Below are positions 33,363 to 41,153 of a DNA stretch of 42,359 nucleotides, piece after piece. A program made the position numbers and the translations under genes. This DNA is from Paracoccaceae bacterium (GTDB lineage: Bacteria; Pseudomonadota; Alphaproteobacteria; Rhodobacterales; Rhodobacteraceae). The notes beneath the pieces are model-generated. The model was not told the origin of the DNA. It saw only the letters and a program-made list of their open reading frames with translations, and made no database searches. The DNA is taken from assembly GCA_020447005.1 (NCBI GenBank), contig JAGRDO010000069.1:321-42679 (forward strand), read 5' to 3'. How positions within the stretch are numbered: the stretch's first letter is position 1; each line of letters opens with the position of its first letter.

Positions 33363-34538
33363 TCAGGCCACCTGCCCCGCGGCCCAGCCCGACGACCACG
33401 CCCATTGAAAGTTGTAGCCGCCAAGCCAGCCGGTCACGTCCACGGCCTCGCCCACGAAATAAAGGCCGGGCCGCGTTTTGACCGCCATCGTGCGCGCGTC
33501 GAGCGCATCGGTGTCGATCCCGCCCAATGTGACCTCGGCGGTCCGGTAGCCCTCGGACCCGACGGGGACGACGCGCCAGCGATGCACCGCTTCGGCCAGC
33601 CGGTCGAGGGCGGCGTTCGTCTGGTCGGCCAGCCGGCCATCGGCGCCGGCCCGCGCGACGACCATCTGGGCAAGCCTTTCGGGCAGATGCCGCGCCAGCA
33701 CGGTGGAAAGGGCGGCACGGCCCGCGCTGGCGCGGGTTTCCCTGAGCGCCGCCGCGATATCCTCTGCCGGTGAAAGATCGACGGTCAGGCCGTCGCCTTC
33801 GCGCCAGTACGAGCTGATTTGCAGGATCGACGGGCCGGACAGCCCGCGATGGGTAAAAAGCAGCCCTTCCTCGAAGGTTGTCTTGCCATGCGACACGCGC
33901 GCGTGAACCGACAGCCCGGCAAGCGGGCGAAGCGCGGCAAGGTCCTGTTCCGCGAAGGTCAGGGGCACCAGCGCGGGCCGGGTTTCGGTGACAGGAACGC
34001 CGAACTGCCCCGCGATGCGATAGGCCAGCCCCGTCGCCCCCATCTTCGGGATCGACTTGCCGCCGGTCGCGACGACGAGCGCGCCGGCCATGACCGCACT
34101 GTTCCCGGTTTCGACCCGGAAGGCGCCCTCATGGCTTATGGTTTCGATCCTTTCGTTCAGGCGCAGTTCGGCGCCCGCGTCGGCCATCTGGCCTGTCAGC
34201 ATCGTCACGATCTGGCGCGCGCTGCCATCGCAGAAAAGCTGGCCCAGCGTCTTTTCATGCCAGGCGATGCCCGCCGCGTCGATGCGGGCGATGAAATCGG
34301 CAGGGGTAAAGCGCCGCAAGGGCGAAATCGCAAAGCGCGGATTGTGCGACAGGAACCGCTCGGGCGGCGCCGAGAGGTTGGTGAAATTGCACCGCCCGCC
34401 GCCCGAAATCCGGATCTTTTCGCCCGGCGCGGCGGCATGGTCGAGCACCAGCACACGCCGCCCGCGGCGCGCGGCTTCGACCGCGCACATCATGCCGGCG
34501 GCACCGGCGCCAAGAACCACGACGTCAAAGTTTTCCAT
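33363..34538 (-). CDS. HI0933/YhiN-family FAD-dependent oxidoreductase
   Basis: A 391-residue flavoprotein with the N-terminal FAD motif DVVVLGAGAAGMMCAVEAARRG, the family signature EKIRISGGGRCNFTN and a C-terminal GLYFVGEAVDVTGWLGGYNFQWAWSSGW. Members are called NAD(P)/FAD-dependent or aminoacetone oxidase-like, but the physiological substrate is unknown to me. ATG 34538 is the family start; the open frame runs further up through the tRNA and is not coding there. It is convergent with kdsA, seven bases apart. Confidence 0.88.
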   Translation of the reverse strand: MENFDVVVLGAGAAGMMCAVEAARRGRRVLVLDHAAAPGEKIRISGGGRCNFTNLSAPPERFLSHNPRFAISPLRRFTPADFIARIDAAGIAWHEKTLGQLFCDGSARQIVTMLTGQMADAGAELRLNERIETISHEGAFRVETGNSAVMAGALVVATGGKSIPKMGATGLAYRIAGQFGVPVTETRPALVPLTFAEQDLAALRPLAGLSVHARVSHGKTTFEEGLLFTHRGLSGPSILQISSYWREGDGLTVDLSPAEDIAAALRETRASAGRAALSTVLARHLPERLAQMVVARAGADGRLADQTNAALDRLAEAVHRWRVVPVGSEGYRTAEVTLGGIDTDALDARTMAVKTRPGLYFVGEAVDVTGWLGGYNFQWAWSSGWAAGQVA

Positions 34539-34596
34539 GGCCGCGCAGTAGACCGAAAATCGCCGTTCCTCAACAGCGTGCCGTGGCAATTTGCAC

Positions 34597-34625
34597 TTGC
34601 GGGCCCCGGCGCGCTTGGGTAAGAA
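34597..34625 (+). promoter_or_regulatory. Promoter of tRNA-Gln
   Basis: TTGCGG (34597-34602), a 17-bp spacer and TAAGAA (34620-34625) form a good sigma-70-type promoter. The predicted start is only a few bases before the tRNA at 34636. Confidence 0.55.
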
Positions 34626-34635
34626 CCCGCGCAGT

Positions 34636-34710
34636 TGGGGCGTGGCCAAGTGGTAAGGCGTCGGTTTTTGGTACCGTGTACCGTAGGTTCGAATCCTACC
34701 GCCCCAGCCA
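34636..34710 (+). tRNA. tRNA-Gln (anticodon UUG)
   Basis: A 75-base cloverleaf with a perfect 7-bp acceptor stem (TGGGGCG/CGCCCCA). The D-arm is GCC...GGC, the anticodon loop TTTTGGT gives UUG, and the T-arm is GTAGG-TTCGAAT-CCTAC. G73 and an encoded CCA follow. The first pair of the anticodon stem (27-43) is T-T, unusual but tolerable. Confidence 0.93.
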
Positions 34711-34880
34711 CCGCCCGACGCGATGAGCATGTCAGCACCCTGCCGAAGGTGTCCGCTGGCGGACGCGCGCCGTCAGGTGTCATGCCAGGATCGTCGGGAC
34801 GCAGCGAACACCTGTACAGCTCGCCGCGAGACACTTAACCTGCATCAATCCGTTCCGGGCCGAGGTGGGGGATCTGCCGA

Positions 34881-35777
34881 ATGAGCGAAAAGGTCGTGCT
34901 TTCCGGGGTTCTTCCGGCGCTGGTGACACCCTTCGGCAAAGACGGCGCCATCGACTTTGACGCGCTGGGGCGGCTGATGGAGCATTTCCGGGCGGCCGGG
35001 GTCTCTGGTTGGGTTCCCAATGGTTCGACCGGCGAATATTTCAGCCAGTCCACCGCCGAACGCCGCGCGGTTCTGGAATTCGTCCGCGATTTCGCGACCG
35101 AAGGTGAAATTCTGGTCGCGGGCACGAATGCACCGGCCACGCGCGAAGTGATCGAGCAGACGGCCATGGCCAGGGATATCGGCTATGACACCGTGCTTTT
35201 GGCGCCGCCTTTCTACACAAGGCCGACGCAGGCCGAATTGATCCGGCATTATGAAGCGGTGCTGGATGCGGTCGATGTGAACATCGTGCTTTATTCCTAC
35301 CCGGCCAAGGACGGCGCCGATATCGGCTTCGAGCTGATGGATCATTTCGCCGACACCCCCCGCGTTCTTGGCATCAAGGAAAGCTCGGGGTCGTTGCAGC
35401 GCGCCATCGCCATCGCATCGCGCTATGAGGGGCGGCTGCAACTGATTTCGGGTTCCGATGACATCGCGCTCGATTTCATGTTCTGGGGTGCGGATGCCTG
35501 GATTTGCGGCCCGTCGAACTGCATGGCAAAGGCCTGCTGCGACCTTGACCGCAGCTATCGCTCCGGCGATCTGCGACGCGCCCGAGCGATCATGAAGACG
35601 CTGTTTCGCGCCATGAACATCCTTGAATCCGGCAAGTTCGTGCAAAAGATCAAATATGGCTGCGCGTTGCAGGGCCTTCCGGTGGGCGACTGCCGCGCAC
35701 CGCTTGGCCCGCTGAGCGAGGATGAGAAGGCAGAGTTTCGGGCGGCGATGGAACCGATCCTGAACTGGCCGGGCTGA
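34881..35777 (+). CDS. DapA-family lyase/deaminase, possible HypD-type
   Basis: A 298-residue class I aldolase-type TIM barrel of the dihydrodipicolinate synthase superfamily. VPNGSTGEYFSQS (about 45-57) binds the keto-acid carboxylate, LYSYPAKDG supplies the active-site Tyr138, and Lys166 in GIKESSGS forms the Schiff base. The next gene is of the proline-racemase family, so a pyrroline-4-hydroxy-2-carboxylate deaminase of hydroxyproline breakdown is a good guess. The proline oxidase and semialdehyde dehydrogenase of that pathway are not here. A 14-bp palindrome GTCCGCTGGCGGAC lies at 34751-34764 upstream. Confidence 0.75.
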   Translation: MSEKVVLSGVLPALVTPFGKDGAIDFDALGRLMEHFRAAGVSGWVPNGSTGEYFSQSTAERRAVLEFVRDFATEGEILVAGTNAPATREVIEQTAMARDIGYDTVLLAPPFYTRPTQAELIRHYEAVLDAVDVNIVLYSYPAKDGADIGFELMDHFADTPRVLGIKESSGSLQRAIAIASRYEGRLQLISGSDDIALDFMFWGADAWICGPSNCMAKACCDLDRSYRSGDLRRARAIMKTLFRAMNILESGKFVQKIKYGCALQGLPVGDCRAPLGPLSEDEKAEFRAAMEPILNWPG

Positions 35778-35838
35778 GGGCGGCCGGCATGGCGACAGGG
35801 TACCGTCCCTTCCGGATGGGCCGGGCGATAGCGAAAGG

Positions 35839-36864
35839 GTGAACCCCGTGCATTGGGCAAGGATGTTGCAGACGGTCGATGTCCACTGCGCCGGCGAGGT
35901 CGGCCGGGTGATCGTTGCGGGCGTTCCCGACATTCCCGGCGCGACGATGGCCGAAAAACTTGCCCATCTGAACACCGTCGATGACGGTTTGCGGCGCCTC
36001 TTGTGCAGCGAACCCCGGTCGGCGCCCTCGCATTCCTTCTGCCTTCTTCTGCCCGCGACCCGGCCCGAGGCGGATTTCGGCCTTGTCATCCTTCAGCCGG
36101 ATCAGGCCCATGCGATGTCCGGTTCGAACGCGATGTGCGCGGTTACGGCGATTCTCGAAACCGGCATGAAGCCGATCGAGGAGCCGCAAACCATCGTGAC
36201 GCTGGACACGGCGGCGGGCCTTGTCCGCGCGGTCGCCACCTGTTCCAAGGGCAAGGTCAGGACAGTGTCGCTTGACATGCCGCCCGCTTTCGTCGCGCGC
36301 CTTGGCGCCACCATCCGGACCCCCGGATGGGGCGAAATCGCTTATGACCTTTGCTTTGGCGGCGTTTTCTACGCATTGGTCGATGCCAGCGCGCTTGGCC
36401 TTGCCATGGTGCCGGAAAACGCCCGTGCCCTTGCAACGGCCGGCGTCGCCCTGCGCAACCTGATCGCGGCGGCCGAACCTGCGGTCCACCCGCTTTGCCC
36501 GGCGCTGAACGGGCTGGCCTATGTCATGTTCCGCGCCGAGGACCCAGATGGCGCGATCCGGACCTGTACGACGCTTCGCCCCGGCCGGGCCGACCGTTCG
36601 CCCTGCGGCACGGGATCGAATGCCAGCATGGCTGTCGCCCATGCGAAGGGGCGCGCCCATCCCGGCGACCGGCTGGTTTCCCGGTCGATCATCGGTGGCG
36701 AATTCACCACCGAGTTTCTGGGGGTAACCACGGTCGGACCCTATCAGGCCGTGCAAAACCGCGTCTCGGGGCAGTGCTGGATCTATGCGATGACGACGAT
36801 CGGCCTTGATCCGGGCGATCCCTTCCCCGCCGGGTTCCGGCTTTCCGACACCTGGGGCGGGTGA
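35839..36864 (+). CDS. Proline racemase-superfamily enzyme, Ser/Cys type
   Basis: A 341-residue protein of the ProR superfamily (proline racemase, 4-hydroxyproline 2-epimerase, 3-hydroxyproline dehydratase). The first catalytic position is Ser94 in AMSGSNAMC, where racemases have Cys. The second is Cys256 in RADRSPCGTGSN, as in epimerases. Ser/Cys members are known to act as 4-hydroxyproline epimerases and/or trans-3-hydroxyproline dehydratases, so the substrate is uncertain. GTG 35839 is the annotated start; GTG 35848 or ATG 35863 are alternatives. It follows the DapA-family gene by 61 bp. Confidence 0.8.
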   Translation: MNPVHWARMLQTVDVHCAGEVGRVIVAGVPDIPGATMAEKLAHLNTVDDGLRRLLCSEPRSAPSHSFCLLLPATRPEADFGLVILQPDQAHAMSGSNAMCAVTAILETGMKPIEEPQTIVTLDTAAGLVRAVATCSKGKVRTVSLDMPPAFVARLGATIRTPGWGEIAYDLCFGGVFYALVDASALGLAMVPENARALATAGVALRNLIAAAEPAVHPLCPALNGLAYVMFRAEDPDGAIRTCTTLRPGRADRSPCGTGSNASMAVAHAKGRAHPGDRLVSRSIIGGEFTTEFLGVTTVGPYQAVQNRVSGQCWIYAMTTIGLDPGDPFPAGFRLSDTWGG

Positions 36865-36947
36865 CGCGGGCGGTCCGGTCCGCCGCATGTCGGCATGCCG
36901 GGCCAATCGACCGGCGCGCCGGCTTTACCGCTTGTCGGAAAGTGAAG

Positions 36948-37034
36948 TGGTGCGGTTGAGAAGACTCGAACTTCCACGGGGGTTAGCCCACAGCGACCTC
37001 AACGCTGCGCGTCTACCAATTCCGCCACAACCGC
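36948..37034 (-). tRNA. tRNA-Leu (anticodon GAG)
   Basis: An 87-base class II tRNA on the minus strand. The acceptor is GCGGTTG/CAACCGC with A73 and an encoded CCA. The D-arm is GCGG...GCGC, the anticodon stem CAGCG/CGCTG with loop TTGAGGT gives GAG, and the long variable arm (TGGGCT...CCCG) is typical for Leu. The T-arm is GGAAG-TTCGAGT-CTTCT. Confidence 0.95.
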
Positions 37035-37073
37035 ACCGGGCCCGGAACACATGACCCCGGGCGAGGTGCGCGT

Positions 37074-37102
37074 TACTTAGCCAAAGGGTGGTGCGATGTG
37101 AA
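37074..37102 (-). promoter_or_regulatory. Promoter of tRNA-Leu
   Basis: Read on the minus strand, TTCACA (37097-37102), a 17-bp spacer and TAAGTA (37074-37079) lie about 40 bp before the tRNA 5' end. The match to sigma-70 hexamers is good. Confidence 0.55.
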
Positions 37103-37181
37103 GGGGGATTTTCGCAGGGATTGCAAAAAGTCTTCTTGATCCGGCGGGTGCAACGCCGGCGCCGTTTTTCACGCTTCGGGG

Positions 37182-37262
37182 TCAGGCCGGCAGGATGAGG
37201 GACAGGATCATCAGGGTGCCGACAAGGGCGACCGATCCCGCGGCAAAATGATAGACCGTCAT
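37182..37262 (-). CDS. 26-residue membrane microprotein
   Basis: A very small ORF, MTVYHFAAGSVALVGTLMIL plus six more residues ending LPA, that forms one continuous transmembrane helix after a short His-containing N-terminus. TTGGAGC sits seven bases before its ATG, a real ribosome-binding site. The upstream DNA is AT-rich and holds a palindrome shared with lipB. Microproteins of this kind often stabilise larger membrane complexes, but no partner is apparent here. A hairpin (CCGGCG-N7-CGCCGG) lies about 20 bp after its stop. I do not recognise it. Confidence 0.5.
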   Translation of the reverse strand: MTVYHFAAGSVALVGTLMILSLILPA

Positions 37263-37313
37263 GACAAGCTCCAATAACAAAGTTAAACAAGGTTTCGGGC
37301 CGGGCCCGGGTTT

Positions 37314-37327
37314 CTGAATGCATTCAG
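37314..37327. promoter_or_regulatory. Perfect 14-bp palindrome between the microprotein and lipB
   Basis: CTGAATGCATTCAG reads the same on both strands and lies 52 bp from the microprotein ATG and 75 bp from the lipB start, in the shared divergent region. This is the position of an operator; the regulator is unknown. Confidence 0.5.
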
Positions 37328-37401
37328 TCTCGGCCGTCTTGCCTTTGCCGGCAAGTCGGGAATACCTGCCCCGGCAAGACACGGACCCCAAGGGAAGACA
37401 G

Positions 37402-38046
37402 ATGGTCGAATGGATCACCAGCGCCGGGCTTGTCCCTTATGAGGACGCGCTGCGGCGGATGGAGGAGCGCGTCGCGGAGATTTCCGCGGGGACGGCGGGA
37501 GAGGCCGTCTGGCTTCTGGAACATCCGCCGCTTTACACCGCGGGAACCTCGGCCAGGCCCGCCGACCTGACGGATCCGGACCGCTTTCCCGTCTTCGCCG
37601 CAGGGCGGGGCGGGCAGTACACCTATCACGGACCGGGGCAGCGCGTCGCCTATGTCATGCTTGACCTGAACCGCCGGGGCCGCGACGTGCGCCACTACGT
37701 CAAGACGCTCGAAACCTGGATCATCGAGGCGCTGGCCGACTTCAACCTGCGCGGAGAAGTGCGCGAGGGGCGGGTCGGTGTCTGGGTCGCCCGGCCCGAC
37801 AAGCCCGCCCTGCCCGATGGCACGCCGCGCGAGGACAAGATCGCGGCGATCGGGGTCAAGCTGCGGCGCTGGGTCAGCTTCCATGGCATATCGCTGAACG
37901 TGGAACCCGACCTGTCGCATTTCGACGGGATCGTGCCTTGCGGCATCCGGGGCCACGGGGTGACCAGCCTTGTCGATCTTGGCCTGCCCGTCACCATGGC
38001 CGATGCCGATCAGGCGCTGAAATCGGCCTTTGCGCGCGTCTTCTGA
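37402..38046 (+). CDS. lipB: Octanoyl-ACP:protein N-octanoyltransferase
   Basis: A 214-residue enzyme transferring octanoyl groups from acyl-carrier protein to lipoyl domains of ketoacid dehydrogenases. Family blocks are [25 protein letters not shown] (69-80) and the active-site pair Lys153 ([19 protein letters not shown]) and Cys180 (GIVPCGI). The open frame reaches further upstream, but ATG 37402 has GGGAAG at good spacing and fits the family. It stands first in a group with aroQ and the HpaI-type gene, separated from aroQ by 118 bp. Confidence 0.95.
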   Translation: MVEWITSAGLVPYEDALRRMEERVAEISAGTAGEAVWLLEHPPLYTAGTSARPADLTDPDRFPVFAAGRGGQYTYHGPGQRVAYVMLDLNRRGRDVRHYVKTLETWIIEALADFNLRGEVREGRVGVWVARPDKPALPDGTPREDKIAAIGVKLRRWVSFHGISLNVEPDLSHFDGIVPCGIRGHGVTSLVDLGLPVTMADADQALKSAFARVF

Positions 38047-38164
38047 CCGGCCCGGCGCACCTGCAACAGTCTTCGCGGTTCTTTTCGGGCCGGGCTGCGC
38101 GGCGTTGCGGGCCGGGTCGCTTTCCCACATGATCGCGCCGGAACCACGCTGAAAGCCCGCATTC

Positions 38165-38608
38165 ATGAAAACGATCCTTGTCCTCAACGGTCCCAATCTC
38201 AACATGCTCGGCACCCGCCAGCCCGAGATTTACGGCCGCGAAACGCTGGCCGATGTCGAGGCGCTGGCCAAGGCCGAGGCCGAACGCCACGGGCTGGGCG
38301 CGGAGTGCCGCCAGTCGAATCGCGAAGGTGAGTTGATCGACTGGATTCAGGCGGCGCGCGGCAAACACGCGGCGATCGTGATCAACCCCGCGGCCTATTC
38401 GCATACCTCCGTGGCGATCCTTGATGCGCTGAACAGTTTCGACGGGCCGGTGATCGAGGTGCATATCTCCAATATCCACCGGCGCGAGGCATTCCGGCAC
38501 CATTCCTATGTTTCGCACCGCGCTGACGCCGTCATCGCCGGGGCGGGCATTCAGGGCTACGCTTTCGCGGTTGCCCGGGCGGCCCATCTGCTTGGCAAGA
38601 ACGCATAG
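38165..38608 (+). CDS. aroQ: Type II 3-dehydroquinate dehydratase
   Basis: A 147-residue dodecameric enzyme of the shikimate pathway, turning 3-dehydroquinate into 3-dehydroshikimate. It starts [20 protein letters not shown], with the catalytic Tyr23 on the flexible lid. It then has [31 protein letters not shown] and the active-site histidine in [13 protein letters not shown]. Length and order of motifs are standard. The HpaI-family gene follows after 8 bp, so the two are co-transcribed. Confidence 0.96.
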   Translation: MKTILVLNGPNLNMLGTRQPEIYGRETLADVEALAKAEAERHGLGAECRQSNREGELIDWIQAARGKHAAIVINPAAYSHTSVAILDALNSFDGPVIEVHISNIHRREAFRHHSYVSHRADAVIAGAGIQGYAFAVARAAHLLGKNA

Positions 38609-38616
38609 GGGGTGTC

Positions 38617-39381
38617 ATGGAGCTGCCCGTCAACCGCTTCAAGGCTGGCCTGAAGGCCGGAAAGGTCCAGTATGGCCTCTGGATCACCATCCCCGACCCG
38701 TCCCTTGCCGAGTCGATGGCGGGCGCGGGGTTCGACTGGCTGACCTTCGACACCGAACATGCGCCAACCGAGGTTTCGGCCGTTCTGCCGCTTCTGCAAG
38801 CCGCCGCCCCCTATCCGGTCAGCTGCCTTGTGCGGCCATCGACGCTTGATGTCGCGTTGATCAAGCGCCACCTCGACCAGGGCGCGCAAACGGTGATCCT
38901 TCCCTATATCCAGACACCCGACGAGGCGAAGCTGGCCGTCGCGGCCGTGCGCTACCCGCCCGCGGGGATCCGTGGCGTCGCCGGCGGGACGCGGGCCTCC
39001 GGTTACGGGCGCATCCCCGATTACGCAGAACGCGCGGGCGAAGAGATTTGCCTTGTCCTGCAGGTCGAAACCGCCTCGGCCCTGTCACGGCTCGATGCCA
39101 TTGCGGATGTGGAAGGTGTCGATGCGCTTTTCATCGGCCCCGCCGATCTGGCCGCCTCGATGGGCTATCCGGGCCAGACCGGTCATCCCGAGGTGCGCCG
39201 CGCCGTTCTCGGCGCGCTGGCGACGCTTTCGCATCGCGGGATGCCTGCCGGTCTGCTCACGCTCGATCCGGACTTTGCCCGGCAGGCGGTCGAAGCCGGC
39301 GCGCGTTTCGTGGCCGTCGGGATCGACATGTCCCTTCTGACCGGAGCGGCCGACCGGCTGGCCGCGCAGTTCCGGGCCTGA
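38617..39381 (+). CDS. HpcH/HpaI-family class II aldolase/lyase
   Basis: A 254-residue metal-dependent pyruvate aldolase-type protein. Base His48 is in FDTEHAPTE, the oxyanion Arg73 is in CLVRPST, and metal ligands Glu151 (LQVETASAL) and Asp177 (FIGPADLAASMG) are present, with VGIDMSLL near the C-terminus. It cleaves a 4-hydroxy-2-oxo acid to pyruvate and an aldehyde; the exact substrate is unknown. It begins MELPVNRFKAGL with GGGGG before it. The 86 bp after it hold two GC hairpins (39392-39407; 39416-39432) but no T run. Confidence 0.87.
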   Translation: MELPVNRFKAGLKAGKVQYGLWITIPDPSLAESMAGAGFDWLTFDTEHAPTEVSAVLPLLQAAAPYPVSCLVRPSTLDVALIKRHLDQGAQTVILPYIQTPDEAKLAVAAVRYPPAGIRGVAGGTRASGYGRIPDYAERAGEEICLVLQVETASALSRLDAIADVEGVDALFIGPADLAASMGYPGQTGHPEVRRAVLGALATLSHRGMPAGLLTLDPDFARQAVEAGARFVAVGIDMSLLTGAADRLAAQFRA

Positions 39382-39467
39382 GCGGCGCCAACTGCCCGCA
39401 AGGGCAGCCGGCGAGCGGGGGCTCGATGCCCCCCGAGGCGGAGCCCGTGATCCGACCGGTATTTCGC

Positions 39468-40781
39468 CTATTCGGCTTCGGTCAAAAGCGAGGGTTCGCG
39501 CCTTGCGTCGCAGTTCTGGCGCGGGCAAATCCGGCAGGACGGACCGGCAAGGCGCAAGGGTCCCTTCCGTTCCTCGGGCGCGCTCAGGATCAGCATCGAG
39601 GCCCGCATCACCGGAGGGCCGTCAAAGCCGCCGGGATGCCACCGCTGCCCATAGGCATAGGTCGCGAAACGCTGGGCGACGCGGCCGGCGATTTCCACTT
39701 CGGCCCGAATGGGCGTCACCGGTCGCACCAGCGCATCGTAAAGCGGCCAGAGCGGGCAGGCCGCGCCGTGGCGAGGCAAGGGAAACCCGGGCGCAGGCTT
39801 GCGAAAGGTCAGCGCGCCCGATCCGTCACAGACCACAAGTCCTACGACCGGCCCCTGCCCTTCCGGCAGCGTTGCCAGACGCCGGAAGACCGCGTCGAGC
39901 GGCACCGCGAACCGCCGGGCGAGTTCGGCGGGATCGGCCCCCACCGCGCCAAGCGCCTTCAGGAAGCGTTCGAGCGGCATGGCCGAGGCGTCGCGCCGGT
40001 AAAGGTCGATATAGGACAAGGCCAGTTTCCGCGCGCCCCCCGAGGCAAGTTCGGGAACCCCGGAAATCATCGCTTCGGCCGAAACCGGATTGCTGCGCTC
40101 TTGCGCGGCAAGATGATAGCCGTTGCGCGCCAGCCATGCCTCCACCTCTTCCTGGGGCGAGGACAGGCCGGTTTCGCTTTCCTGGCTGCTGTCGAGATAG
40201 GCCACGAGCGCGGCCGCGGCATCGGATAGCCGGACACTGTCGGCAAAGACGTTTTCGTGAAAACGGCGGCGCCAGTCCGGCTCCATCTCTTCACTTTCGG
40301 CCAGGATCGCCGCCGTCGAACGTACCGAGGTGACCGCCGACACGACCTCATGCAGCGCCGCCGAAAGATGCGGATCATGCGCCATGCGATCGTTCAGGGC
40401 CTCGACCGCGCGTTCAAGCGCATCGGTCCTTTCCTGCTGCGCGGCAACCAGCCCGGCCCAGCCCGGAAACCGGCCGACAAATTCCTCGATCCGCGCCAGT
40501 TCGGGTTCCGAGGCGCCCGCGTCCGTCCTTGCCGCGGCGGCGGCTTCGCGCAGATTCTCGAACAGCCGGCTTTCGGCGCCTTCCTCCAGCGCGGCGCTGT
40601 CGACCCCCAAGGCCGTCGCGCAGGCCGAAAGCACCGCGGCCCCCACCCGGCGCCGGTTATGCTCGATCAGATTGAGATAGGCGGGCGAAATCCCGAGCTG
40701 GCGCGCAAGTTCGGCCTGCTTCATGCCGATAAGCAACCGCCTTTCGCGGATCCGCGTGCCTGTCAGTGCCGATCGCGCCAT
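39468..40781 (-). CDS. ScfR/PccR-type short-chain acyl-CoA responsive XRE regulator
   Basis: A 437-residue regulator with an N-terminal XRE helix-turn-helix (about 10-65; RERRLLIGMKQAELARQLGISPAYLNLIEHNRR). A large C-terminal region of the DUF2083 type senses acyl-CoAs in this family, and a cysteine cluster lies near the end (PSCRICPRQNC). Family members include PrpC/RamB-like and PccR regulators controlling propionate and acetate genes. It is encoded alone, divergent in role from its neighbours. A direct repeat of TTTACAA lies 30-44 bp before its start and may be an autoregulatory site. Its target genes are not evident here. Confidence 0.85.
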   Translation of the reverse strand: MARSALTGTRIRERRLLIGMKQAELARQLGISPAYLNLIEHNRRRVGAAVLSACATALGVDSAALEEGAESRLFENLREAAAAARTDAGASEPELARIEEFVGRFPGWAGLVAAQQERTDALERAVEALNDRMAHDPHLSAALHEVVSAVTSVRSTAAILAESEEMEPDWRRRFHENVFADSVRLSDAAAALVAYLDSSQESETGLSSPQEEVEAWLARNGYHLAAQERSNPVSAEAMISGVPELASGGARKLALSYIDLYRRDASAMPLERFLKALGAVGADPAELARRFAVPLDAVFRRLATLPEGQGPVVGLVVCDGSGALTFRKPAPGFPLPRHGAACPLWPLYDALVRPVTPIRAEVEIAGRVAQRFATYAYGQRWHPGGFDGPPVMRASMLILSAPEERKGPLRLAGPSCRICPRQNCDARREPSLLTEAE

Positions 40782-40810
40782 GCCCCGCCTGCTTCCTAGC
40801 CGGTGGCAAG

Positions 40811-40825
40811 TTTACAAATTTACAA
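40811..40825. promoter_or_regulatory. TTTACAA direct repeat upstream of the ScfR-type gene
   Basis: TTTACAA occurs at 40811-40817 and 40819-40825, an 8-bp period, inside AT-rich DNA just upstream of the ScfR-type gene start (40781). ScfR-family regulators often bind AT-rich repeats containing TTTGCAAA-like halves, so autoregulation is plausible. Confidence 0.45.
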
Positions 40826-40851
40826 CTGTCTTGTGAATGCCTTGCCGCCGG

Positions 40852-41028
40852 TCAGCAGTTCGGAGGCGCGACATCGATCGTGCGTTCGATGACCGGCCGG
40901 CCATCGGCGCAGGCGGTCAGCGGATATTGATTGCGGGTACAGGCGGACGCGGTCAGAACCATCGCCAGAAACGCCGACGCGATGACAAGGGTTCCCAAAG
41001 CCGTTCGTCCGTTTGTTGCTGCGCGCAT
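40852..41028 (-). CDS. Small secreted protein, 58 residues
   Basis: A short ORF with an N-terminal signal-like segment (GTLVIASAFLAMVLTASAC) followed by a 29-residue mature part with two more cysteines (TRNQYPLTACADGRPVIERT, ending PPNC). The signal ends in ASAC, a weak lipobox at best, so it may be a lipoprotein or a disulfide-bonded periplasmic peptide. A GGGGG tract precedes ATG 41028. It sits between lon and the ScfR-type gene, after the lon terminator. I do not recognise a family. Confidence 0.55.
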   Translation of the reverse strand: MRAATNGRTALGTLVIASAFLAMVLTASACTRNQYPLTACADGRPVIERTIDVAPPNC

Positions 41029-41112
41029 TTCAGCCCCCGTCTTGCGATCCTGTGCCCAGATGTACCTGCCGGACCGAAAAGGGCAAGCCGAATCCCCCCC
41101 GGCCAAACAGAA

Positions 41113-41136
41113 AGGGCCACCCCGAAGGGTGGCCCT
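41113..41136 (-). terminator. Rho-independent terminator of lon
   Basis: A perfect 10-bp stem with a TTCG tetraloop when read on the minus strand, followed by TTTCTGTTT. It begins 18 bp past the lon stop. It is one of the clearest terminators in the window. Confidence 0.85.
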
Positions 41137-41153
41137 CATTTTCCCGGTCAGGG

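Noticed and set aside
39392-39432. GC hairpins after the HpaI-family gene as terminator
   Set aside because: Two short hairpins are visible but no T run follows, so termination is not supported.
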